DNA of 64,000 bases from JAKVCB01 sp963578605. Its GTDB lineage: Bacteria; Planctomycetota; Planctomycetia; Pirellulales; Lacipirellulaceae. The notes under the pieces are model-generated. The model did no database searches, had not been told where the DNA came from, and saw only the letters and a list, made by a program, of their open reading frames with translations. Shown here one piece after another: positions 18,875-26,610 of the stretch. Where the stretch lies: NCBI GenBank assembly GCA_963578605.1, contig CAUZEA010000005.1, positions 35,936 through 99,935 of the forward strand, given 5' to 3'. Numbering within the stretch: position 1 is the first letter of the stretch; each line of letters starts with the position of its first letter. The translations under genes were made by a program, and so were the position numbers.

Positions 18875-19843
18875 TCAACAGATCATCCCGATTTTTCCGG
18901 CAGGACCGTGCCCGATCGGGTTCTTTCCAATCCAGCGCTGGTCGATAGGTTCACTGGCAAGTTGATACCGTGTGTCCGTGGAGATCCAAAGGCGATTGGT
19001 CTGATTATCCATCCCCGCGTGCATCGTATACCGCGTGAACACCAGCACGTCACCCGCCTGGTAATTGGTCGACAATCAGCGTCGGTCCAATTGCTTTTGC
19101 GTCGCCACCGCGTCTTGTGAGTAAGCCCCCGAGTCGACCTGATCCGACCAGGACTTTTTGCCCGATTCGATGTCAGCTGCCTCTTCCGAGTTGGTGTAGT
19201 AAGTGTCGACATCGAGTTTTCCGTACGTGCTTTTGACTTCCTCCAACTGATGGGACCGCTCAGCAATCATCAGCCCCCCCATCTCTAACGGTGTATCGCC
19301 CAATGGAGTCCAACTCGTAAAAACCCGCTGCGTACCACGCCCCATGTAGACGATGTCGCAGTGCGGAAAGCTGGTCGATAGCATACGGCGCAGAAGAAGA
19401 CAACCTGACGTACCGGCGTGGTTACCTTTTACGCGCATCCAGGTCCGGTCAAAGTGGCGAACAGGCCCTCCCAGAAATCGCGCGAAAAAATCCATTATTG
19501 CCCCCGAATAGAGCAATTTGTCCAGTGGCGGATTGTTGGCGCTCAGCTGGTGGAAGTCTTGTTCATTGTCGAAAGTAAAATCAGCATCATTCCGTACAAC
19601 CCCATCCATGAGCGGCAAGTCCGTGTCGAGCATTCCCAAGGCGCTGATGCGGCCCAGGACTTCGCGCCTGGCTGCCATCACTTCGTCAAGGTCGAGCAGT
19701 CCGGGCAAGAGGACATAACCGTCTTCATCAATGCGCCGCCGGAGTTCAACGAAGTCGCCCAGGGCATCCCCGGACGATCGCAACTGGCCAAAAGCCTGGC
19801 GAGAAGTGTCCAATGGCTGACCGCGGTAGTATAGTTTTGACAT
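18875..19843 (-). pseudogene. Phytanoyl-CoA dioxygenase family protein, interrupted by an in-frame stop
   Basis: One continuous frame from ATG 19843 to the stop at 18875, broken by a single TGA at 19078-19076. The part before the stop contains the first iron ligands in FPHCDIVYMGRGTQRVF and the double-stranded beta-helix piece TSWTPLGDTPLEMGGLMI. The part after it begins LSTNYQAGDVLVFTRYTMHA, which carries the distal His and the Arg region (NRLWISTDTRY). Family members usually have Trp just before this segment, so TGG to TGA is the simplest change. Translation ending at the stop would lack one Fe-binding His and could not be active. Fe(II)/2-oxoglutarate oxygenases of this family hydroxylate small molecules; the substrate is unknown. 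A sequencing error cannot be excluded. Confidence 0.75.
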
Positions 19844-19950
19844 CGTGTCACATTGGATGGCGATTAACTTTCCTACTGCAAATTGTCTGTCGCTGGGTTG
19901 ACGTCTGGGAAATGCTTGTCCGGTCTTGTCGCTAATGATCCGCTTGTTCA

Positions 19951-19992
19951 ATACACTCCCAATCGGTTCTTATACACTCCCAATTGGTTCTT
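19951..19992. repeat. 21-base tandem duplication
   Basis: Two copies of a 21-base unit (19951-19971 and 19972-19992) differ at one base (C versus T). They sit about 110 bases upstream of the interrupted dioxygenase gene, in a non-coding stretch. Confidence 0.85.
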
Positions 19993-20004
19993 ATAGAAAC
20001 CAGT

Positions 20005-20376
20005 TTAAGTTCCCCAAATCACGCCGTCAACGAAATCACTTGCGAGGTTCAGTAAGTCAAACTGCCTTTGATTGACAATCCCTTTGTGACGCCACAGCGT
20101 CAGCGGCCAGGTACCTGGTTTTAAACCCACCTGCGACGCCTCTGCTGGCATATCCGTGTACCTGAGTTCCGAGACCAAAGTGGCCGTCATGTTCAGGCCC
20201 ACGGGAAACCAACTCATCTTCCGCCCGCTCAGAAAAAAATCCGGACTCGTGTGCTACTGGCGACTGAACCAAGCCCCGATCCATGTGCCGCTGAGCCTCG
20301 CAGTTAAACCGACAGGCCCGCTTCGGGTTGCACCAGCCACCGTGAGAACCATCTCCAGTTTGTACCATCTTTTCAT
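20005..20376 (-). pseudogene. Degenerate ORF with an internal stop, family not recognised
   Basis: Read on the minus strand from ATG 20376, the frame gives a protein-like sequence ending in KPGTWPLTLWRHKGI and NLASDFVDGVIWGT, stop at 20005. One in-frame TAG at 20256-20254 interrupts it between WIGAWFSRQ and HTSPDFFLSGRKMSWFPVG. Both sides have plausible codon use and composition. About 123 codons are left, so it may be the C-terminal part of an older gene. It ends next to the 21-base repeat and shares its upstream area with the divergent sialidase gene. I cannot name the family. Confidence 0.4.
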
Positions 20377-20447
20377 TGGAGGACGCCCAACCAACACGTT
20401 ACAATCCAAGAGGAAAACCATCACGAACACGATACCCCGTTGTCACC

Positions 20448-22040
20448 ATGAAAAAACTTGTCGCAATTTTCGCCTGTTTACTGGCCAGTGTGGTCTCACC
20501 GTTATCGACTCAAGAGATCGATGCAGCCGACCTGTCGGCCTCGGTCACCCAGCGTGTACACCCCGTGCTGGTGCGGAATGAACACAATGCCTTGTTCCAG
20601 ATCACAATTTCGGCAGAATCCCCCTTTGTCGAGCTTCGCTCGCTGACCGTATCGCTCCGCGGTACCGATGATCATCACGACATCGATGCCCTGGAACTGT
20701 TTTTCGCGGGAGAGGATGGAAAATTAAGCACCGCAATGCGCTTTGGAGACGCCCTGCAACCGGGCGGTCAGACGGTGGTCATGCGCGGACATGCCAGGCT
20801 GCACCAGGGTGAAAATCACTTCTGGTTGTCCTGCCGCCTGGCGGCAACCGCCAGCCTGGACCACAAGGTCGACGCAACGTGTGTCGATATCGACACCACC
20901 GCCGGCCATATCAAGCCGGTCGATCGTACCGGTGACTTGAGAAAGCGGATCGGTATCGCACTCCGCAAGCACTACGACGACGGAGTCCACACGTATCGCA
21001 TCCCGGCGCTGGCCACCACACCCCAAAATACCCTGCTATGTGTCTACGACATGCGGCGACGCGCGTCCCGCGATCTTCAGGAAGACATCGACATCGGCTT
21101 GTTGCGAAGCGTCGATGGAGGGCAAACCTGGGAGCCACAACGCATCATCATGGACCAGGGAACCTACGGCGGAAAGCCGCAAGAACTCAACGGTGTCAGT
21201 GATCCGGGGATCATTGTTGATCCGGCTACCGGTGAGATCTTTTGTTTCGCTGTCTGGATGGTTGGTAAAGAGGGAAAGCATCAGTGGACCGCCGACGGTT
21301 CCGAACCGGGATTCGAAATCGGTAAGAGTGCCCAACTCCTGATGGTCCGTAGTCGCGATGACGGACAGACCTGGTCCAAGCCCCAGAACATGACCCGTGC
21401 CTGGAAAGAAAAGGAATGGGTCCTTTACGCACCTTCACCTCAGCAGGGGATCGCGCTGGCCGATGGTACCTTGGTCATGCCGACTCAGGGCCGCAATGCC
21501 CAGGGGCGGGAATTCTCAAACCTGCTCACCAGTGACGATCATGGTGCCCACTGGACGGTCAGCCAGCCGGCATCCGTGGGGAACAGCGAGTGCCAGGCGG
21601 TTCAACTCGGTGATGGATCCATCATGTTGAACATGAGAACCGAACACGGAGTCAAGTTCCGGACCGTTGCCACAACTCGCGACCTTGGCCAGACCTGGGT
21701 TCCCGATGTCACCAATCGCAAGACCCTCATCGAACCGGGATGTAACGGCAGCCTCTGTCGGTTTGATTTTCGACAGGGCGGTCACGACCGCTACGTCCTG
21801 CTGTTCGCCAACCCGCATTCCCAAACCGGGCGGGATCATCACTCGATCCAGGTCAGTTTTGACGATGGAGTTACCTGGCCCGAGGAAAATCGCATCTTGC
21901 TGGATGAGTTCCGCGGCGCTGGCTACCCAAGCCTTAGCCGCGTTGATGATACCCATGTCGGGATTGTTTACGAAGGAAGCCAGGCTCACCTGGTATTCGA
22001 GCGGTTATCGCTCGACGAGCTACTGCAGCCGGGAGACTAG
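20448..22040 (+). CDS. Secreted sialidase (exo-alpha-sialidase, BNR/Asp-box)
   Basis: 530 residues from ATG 20448, which opens on a signal peptide (MKKLVAIFACLLASVVSPLS). The longer frame back to 20376 has no signal character. Residues about 30-165 form an N-terminal beta domain. The catalytic propeller begins with HTYRIPALATT (the YRIP motif with its Arg) near 182. Five Asp-box-like repeats follow: SVDGGQTW near 221, SRDDGQTW near 302, TSDDHGAHW near 361, TTRDLGQTW near 410 and SFDDGVTW near 471. Sialidases of this type cleave terminal sialic acid from glycoconjugates; family members with other uronic-acid-like substrates exist. Secreted or periplasmic location is expected. No sialic acid catabolic gene is adjacent. 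Confidence 0.9.
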   Translation: MKKLVAIFACLLASVVSPLSTQEIDAADLSASVTQRVHPVLVRNEHNALFQITISAESPFVELRSLTVSLRGTDDHHDIDALELFFAGEDGKLSTAMRFGDALQPGGQTVVMRGHARLHQGENHFWLSCRLAATASLDHKVDATCVDIDTTAGHIKPVDRTGDLRKRIGIALRKHYDDGVHTYRIPALATTPQNTLLCVYDMRRRASRDLQEDIDIGLLRSVDGGQTWEPQRIIMDQGTYGGKPQELNGVSDPGIIVDPATGEIFCFAVWMVGKEGKHQWTADGSEPGFEIGKSAQLLMVRSRDDGQTWSKPQNMTRAWKEKEWVLYAPSPQQGIALADGTLVMPTQGRNAQGREFSNLLTSDDHGAHWTVSQPASVGNSECQAVQLGDGSIMLNMRTEHGVKFRTVATTRDLGQTWVPDVTNRKTLIEPGCNGSLCRFDFRQGGHDRYVLLFANPHSQTGRDHHSIQVSFDDGVTWPEENRILLDEFRGAGYPSLSRVDDTHVGIVYEGSQAHLVFERLSLDELLQPGD

Positions 22041-22085
22041 GCATCCGCGGGCGCGTTGGTACTTCGTTGTATGCGGCTGGTCACT

Positions 22086-23027
22086 TCAGCCGACCTGCTC
22101 GCGCAACTGGGCAATAAAATCATCGGCCATCGCATTTAAATCGAACTGTGGGGTCCATCCCCAGTCGCGTCGTGCCGCCTGGTCCTCAAACTCAATCGGC
22201 CAACTGTCGATCAGGTCGGCGATTTTCGGATCGGTTTCGAAGCGAATGTCGGCAGTTGGAATTCGGGCCGTGATGGCGGTGGCAATTTCCTCGGCGGTGG
22301 GTGAAAGTGCCTGCACATTGTAAACGGTGCGGGTGAGATTTTCTCGCGAGGCCTCGACCAGCTGAGTCATCGCCCGCAGTACATCCTTCACATAAATCAG
22401 GGAAGGCCTCGCCAGGGGGCGAATCCGAAACCGGAAATGGCCATCCTTCACCGTTTCGACAAAGGCGCGCGAAGCATAGGCACTGGCCGCTCCAGGAGGA
22501 GCCCCGGCCGAAACAACGATTGGCAGTCGTAGCGAACGAAAATCAAGCCCGTGACATGTGTGGTAATAATTACCAAGTCGCTCAATGGCTGCCTTGGTGA
22601 CACCATACAGGCCGACTGGCCATTGCGGATAATCTTCGGGAACCGGGTTCGGAAGTGGCGTTCCGTAGGCGGCCAGCGAGCTGGGGAAAAAAACGGTTTG
22701 CACACCATGGGCGAGCGCTTCCTCAAACAGTGCAAAAGTACCATCCATATTGACCCGCCATGCCAGCTCACGATTGGCTTCCGAAGCTCCCGAAAGCAGC
22801 GATGCAAGGTGCAATAGGATGTCGGGACGAAATTTTTCCAGAACTTCTGAGAGTCGATCGCGGCGCGTCACATCGAGCTGCACATACTGACAGCCGTCGG
22901 CAATCGGTGCCGTCGGGCCCTCGACGATATCTGCCAAAACAACGGCATGGCCACGCTCGATCAGCTCAAACGTGTGCTGGCAAGCAAGATTTCCAGCACC
23001 ACCGGTGATTAAATAAGTCTTTGCCAT
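22086..23027 (-). CDS. NAD-dependent epimerase/dehydratase (extended SDR, threonine-dehydrogenase-like)
   Basis: 313 residues, normal length for extended short-chain dehydrogenases. The Rossmann fingerprint is ITGGAGNLACQHTFELIERG near the N-terminus. An acidic Asp after the second strand (VVLADIVEG) favours NAD(H). The catalytic set is PSSLAAYGT near 115-125 and YGVTK near 140, with Tyr and Lys present. The rest (RSLRLPIVVSAGAPPG, PSLIYVKDVLRAM) is typical of UDP-sugar epimerase relatives and of SDR-type L-threonine 3-dehydrogenase. The exact substrate cannot be assigned. It is divergent from the LacD-like aldolase gene, with 424 bases between the two starts. Confidence 0.85.
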   Translation of the reverse strand: MAKTYLITGGAGNLACQHTFELIERGHAVVLADIVEGPTAPIADGCQYVQLDVTRRDRLSEVLEKFRPDILLHLASLLSGASEANRELAWRVNMDGTFALFEEALAHGVQTVFFPSSLAAYGTPLPNPVPEDYPQWPVGLYGVTKAAIERLGNYYHTCHGLDFRSLRLPIVVSAGAPPGAASAYASRAFVETVKDGHFRFRIRPLARPSLIYVKDVLRAMTQLVEASRENLTRTVYNVQALSPTAEEIATAITARIPTADIRFETDPKIADLIDSWPIEFEDQAARRDWGWTPQFDLNAMADDFIAQLREQVG

Positions 23028-23451
23028 CGCACGTTTTTACAAACCACGTTGCTGTTGGTATTTCGTTGTGGTGCACCCTGTATCCTCAAATTCGCCCTCT
23101 GTCCTCAAATTCAAAACCCCCTTTCCATCGAAGGGACTCCACGACTAATGGGTGTCTTCTCAGCTGCGACCTCTTGCGCTGAATTGTGGTCTACTCTCAC
23201 CAGGTAATCAATACGGCCGGTCGCGCTAACGCGTAATTGAGATAAGCCCCTCTCGACAGGCTTTGCAAACCTGGTCATTTTGTACCTGGCATACCCTATT
23301 CCGCCAATCAACCCTTAACCTTCGGCTCCAGCCCTGATATCCTTACCGCAGCCAAAGTGGCTCAACCCTGCCTCCGCCGCGGCACACGGTGCGTCCAGGC
23401 CAGTCCCTCGCGATCAAAACCCTTCCAGACCCCAGGAAACGCCCCATTGAT
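23028..23451. other. Divergent intergenic region, no gene seen
   Basis: 424 bases between the epimerase and aldolase starts. A ten-base motif CCTCAAATTC occurs twice about 20 bases apart near 23085-23115. No convincing ORF or hairpin was found. Confidence 0.5.
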
Positions 23452-24432
23452 ATGGCCAGCTTGACTCCCGGAAAAATACGTCGGCTTCAAACCGCAACCA
23501 GCCCTCGTGGTATTATCAAAATTCTTGCTATCGATCATCGCGACGTATTGCTCGAGATGCTTGATCCCGAAAACCCGTATGCCATCCCGGACGACGAGGT
23601 CACGGATTTCAAACTTGACATTCTTCGGAAAGCAGGTAGCCTCGCTTCGGCAGTAATCCTCGATGCCAAGTATTGTATCGGACAGGCTGTTGCCACCGGT
23701 TCCCTGCCTGGGAATATTGGCTTCCTGTCGGCGCTTGAGCGAGAGCTTTACGAGGGAACTCCCCAGGCACGTGAAACGATAACGATGCCCGGCTGGGGGG
23801 TCACTCAGATCAAACGACTGGGAGCCAGCGGGGTAAAACTGGTGTTGTACTACCACCCGGATGCTGGTGAACTCACGACCCGGCAGGAGCGCGTCGCCCA
23901 ACAGGCCATCGAAGAGTGCAACCGCGAAGACATTCCCATGTTTCTCGAACCGATTGCCTACTCGATTGACGATAGCGTGGCAGACAACTCACCGGAGTTT
24001 GCCCACCAGCGGCGGCGGATTGTGCTCGAGTCTGTGCGGCGGCTCGGCGCACTCAAACCCGACGTGCTAAAAGTACAATTCCCCATCGACGGGCATTTTG
24101 ACACCTCCGAATCGCAGTGGCGATCTGCCTGTGAGGAACTCAATGATTTATCGCCCTGCCCCTGGGCCTTGCTCTCAGGCGGTGACCCGTTCGAGATTTT
24201 CAAGGCTCAACTTCAGGTTGCTTGTGAAGCAGGTTGCTCCGGCTTTCTTGCCGGACGCGCCTTGTGGCGCGAACTTACCTCGACTCCCAAGGCCGCGCGA
24301 GGTGATCTTCTCCAATCGATAGTTCTGCCCCGCTTAGAGCAACTCAACGATGTTTCCGAACAATACGGTCACCCCTGGCACGAAAAACACACGCTCCCCA
24401 CCATTGACCATGACTGGTTCGCAACGTACTAG
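23452..24432 (+). CDS. Class I aldolase, tagatose-1,6-bisphosphate / sulfofructose-phosphate aldolase-like
   Basis: 326 residues from ATG 23452, the usual length of LacD-type aldolases; the frame extends upstream to 23389 but that part is unlike the family. Family features are SLTPGKIRRLQ at the N-terminus, ILAIDHRDVL near 28, ASAVILDAKYC near 70, SGVKLVLYYHPD near 130 and DVLKVQFPID near 205, whose Lys matches the Schiff-base position of LacD. SGGDPFEIFKAQLQVACEAG near 245 and SGFLAGRALW near 265 close the phosphate-binding end of the barrel. The reaction is cleavage of a ketose 1,6-bisphosphate or a sulfo-sugar phosphate to dihydroxyacetone phosphate and an aldehyde. No lac, tagatose or sulfoquinovose genes are adjacent, so the substrate stays open. 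Confidence 0.85.
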   Translation: MASLTPGKIRRLQTATSPRGIIKILAIDHRDVLLEMLDPENPYAIPDDEVTDFKLDILRKAGSLASAVILDAKYCIGQAVATGSLPGNIGFLSALERELYEGTPQARETITMPGWGVTQIKRLGASGVKLVLYYHPDAGELTTRQERVAQQAIEECNREDIPMFLEPIAYSIDDSVADNSPEFAHQRRRIVLESVRRLGALKPDVLKVQFPIDGHFDTSESQWRSACEELNDLSPCPWALLSGGDPFEIFKAQLQVACEAGCSGFLAGRALWRELTSTPKAARGDLLQSIVLPRLEQLNDVSEQYGHPWHEKHTLPTIDHDWFATY

Positions 24433-24579
24433 TTCAATCAATGGCTGATTCTGGATCGAACTGGCTGTCGCCGTAGCGGTACCAACACGACTGCTGAAAA
24501 GCCGGAAGTTCCGGCAAAGACGTCGGGCGGAGTTGCCCGTAAACAAGTTCAACGCAACACCGGCACGCTCAAAACAATT

Positions 24580-24614
24580 GAGCCTCAGGGGAATCGAACC
24601 CGCGGCTTGGAGCC
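24580..24614 (-). other. tRNA 3'-end-like fragment
   Basis: On the minus strand this stretch reads like the T-arm and 3' acceptor strand of a tRNA: a GCGGG stem, loop TTCGATT, CCCCT, then GAGGCTC and A. The T-stem has one C-C mismatch. No matching 5' acceptor, D-arm or anticodon arm lies upstream, where the Nramp-like gene ends at 24623. It is not a functional tRNA. It may be a leftover attachment site or chance. Confidence 0.35.
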
Positions 24615-24622
24615 AACCCCTG

Positions 24623-25984
24623 TCAGCCCCCCCCAAGCAGGTATTTCTCTGCTCCTTTCCAGAGGGAAAAAATCGTCATCAGCGCGGTTAACATGGCCGA
24701 AGTCCACAGCCAAAGGTCCAAGGCGATCGAGGGCCGGATCCGCCGATTAAGTTTCGCATACCGCAACCACACGGCGGCGAAGCAAATCACGGGTAATAAA
24801 AGCGCCAGTCCGATCACACCGATCACCACCAGCTGAACCGGATTCTCGCGAACCTGGGCCATCAACGCAAAAAGAATCGAGAAAATAATCACGCTCCGTT
24901 GCACCCATCGACGCCGCACGCTGTCCTTGACATCGGTCGCACCGCGAATGATGAAAATCGCATCGGGAACGAGGCGGGCGTAAGAAGCGATCGAAACAAA
25001 CAGCGTGGAAAACAGCACCAGGAAAGCGGAACCGAGAAAAAGATAAAATGCCCAGGGGCCAAGTGTTTCGGTGTACATGCGGGAGAGTTTTTCGAGTACG
25101 GCCAGACCTTCGCCCGGATCGATGTTCTGCCGATGCAGGACCGTTGCCCCGAGGAGATAGAAGGCCACGGTGGTGACCGTGTATATGACAAATGCAAGAA
25201 TGCAATCGACATGCATCACGCGAATCCATCCCCGTGCCCGCTCTGCCCAGGCCTCGGAACCGTCGTCAGGACCAGTCCACCGCGCATACCCTTTTTCCAA
25301 ACACCAGTAGCCATAGTAAACGAGTTCCGACGAACTGAGACCTACAATGGCAACAATACCCAGCGCCACCCCGACCCCCGCTTCGGGGAGTTGGAAACGA
25401 AAACCGTCAAGGAGATCAGGCAGGGTGATGAAGTTCGCCGTCCGCTGAAGCGCAGCCGCCGAGAAAATCGTCGCAATCGAAAAGAGGCTCACCAGCAACG
25501 TTGAAACTTTTTCGATAACGGCATATCGGCCGTTGTAGAGTATGGCGAGACAAACCGCGCAAATCACGGGAGCCCAAAAAAACTCCTCCACACCACTTTG
25601 TCCCAGGAATAGCTTCACCGCTTCGCCAACAACTCGGGAAATAGCCCCAAGCTGGACCGACGTGGCAACAATCACAACGAGCCAGAACCAGATTGCCCAG
25701 TTCTTCGGGCCAGGCAGTCGGGCAAAGGCCTTGAGCGTGGTATCGCCCGAAGAAATTGTATAGCGGCCCAATGCCTCCTGAAGTGCAACCTTGATCACAC
25801 AGGTTCCGATAATCAGCCACAGCGCTGCAAAGCCAACCTTCGCTCCGAAGGTCGTCGTCGCCAAAAGCTCACCCGATCCCACCAGCGTCGCCGTGATAAT
25901 CAGCGAGGGGCCAACAAACCGGAACCGTCCCCAAATGGACTGCGGCGGATCCAGAATCGCTTCATGTTGGGTCGCTGAAAACAT
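24623..25984 (-). CDS. Nramp-related membrane transporter lacking canonical metal-site motifs
   Basis: 453 residues from ATG 25984; the longer frame to 26107 adds a basic, non-membrane stretch. About eleven hydrophobic segments fit the Nramp/LeuT fold. The first helix has GPSLIITATLVGSGELLAT, where classical Nramp proteins carry the metal-binding DPGN motif. The sixth helix has GIVAIVGLSSSELVYYGYW, where they carry MPH. Both key metal-site motifs are therefore replaced, so transport of Mn2+ or Fe2+ cannot be assumed. Annotators would usually call this an Nramp family divalent metal transporter. It is an inner-membrane protein with its own divergent promoter region shared with the peptidase gene at 26611. 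Confidence 0.8.
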   Translation of the reverse strand: MFSATQHEAILDPPQSIWGRFRFVGPSLIITATLVGSGELLATTTFGAKVGFAALWLIIGTCVIKVALQEALGRYTISSGDTTLKAFARLPGPKNWAIWFWLVVIVATSVQLGAISRVVGEAVKLFLGQSGVEEFFWAPVICAVCLAILYNGRYAVIEKVSTLLVSLFSIATIFSAAALQRTANFITLPDLLDGFRFQLPEAGVGVALGIVAIVGLSSSELVYYGYWCLEKGYARWTGPDDGSEAWAERARGWIRVMHVDCILAFVIYTVTTVAFYLLGATVLHRQNIDPGEGLAVLEKLSRMYTETLGPWAFYLFLGSAFLVLFSTLFVSIASYARLVPDAIFIIRGATDVKDSVRRRWVQRSVIIFSILFALMAQVRENPVQLVVIGVIGLALLLPVICFAAVWLRYAKLNRRIRPSIALDLWLWTSAMLTALMTIFSLWKGAEKYLLGGG

Positions 25985-26610
25985 CGGTCCTCTCGGACAC
26001 CTTTGACCACGTTCACCCGCGAGCGGGCCTGGGGACCACATCGGCCTGATTCGGCGGCGACACTCCCCCGGGCCACCAAGCTCGTGGGCCACGCAACCTC
26101 GAGTCATAGGATAGCACGTCCCAGGAGCTGACAGAAAGCTGAACCTTGATAAAAGGCTACGCGATCGTGGGGAATGGTGTCGGCGCCGACCGTGGGCGGT
26201 GCCGGTGCGAACCGATCACAACACCCCGCCCGGGGAAAGGGGTGTCTACGGCCGACAGAAGGTCCCGGCGACGAAGCGAACTCCGATTTTGGATCGCCGG
26301 GTTTTTCCCCGTTCCGGCTGATGCAAGCCCGCGCGGCGCAAGGTTAACAGCGGTAGCCACAGGTACAGGGAATCCGGCCGTCCTTCAATTTGAGAAGATG
26401 CGCCGGCCAGCCCCCACGCTTCTACCAGTGCCACCGATCCACAATCGGTCTCACTTCACCAAAGAGTCAACAATCATTTTCGCCCCACAAGCAACTCCCA
26501 GAAGCCGTGCCAAAACGTTGCGGGACAGCCCCAGAGGGATTAAGATCCCTGTCAGCTTGATATTCTCTTCGTCTATGGCAGATCATCGCGATCCATTTTG
26601 GAAAAGTTAA
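25985..26610. other. Long leader region of the peptidase gene, no protein gene seen
   Basis: 626 bases between divergent genes. Frames here, including one open from 26146, have no ribosome site and no protein-like composition. The stretch holds two hairpins: ACACCCC at 26221-26227 with GGGGTGT at 26239-26245, and the terminator-like hairpin listed separately. It could be a long 5' leader or encode a small RNA. Confidence 0.5.
26264..26306 (+). terminator. Intrinsic-terminator-like hairpin without an upstream gene
   Basis: A perfect 8-base-pair stem (CCCGGCGA at 26264-26271, TCGCCGGG at 26294-26301) with a 22-base loop is followed at once by five T residues on the plus strand. The only genes to its left are transcribed away from it, so it would end a short untranslated transcript or act as an attenuator about 300 bases before the gene at 26611. 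Confidence 0.5.

Noticed and set aside
19076..19078. TGA as a selenocysteine codon in the dioxygenase gene
   Set aside because: The family has Trp here rather than Cys, and no selenocysteine-type hairpin is visible after the codon.
26146..26610. 154-codon plus-strand frame in the leader region
   Set aside because: Basic, low-quality composition, no ribosome site, and it contains the hairpins described.
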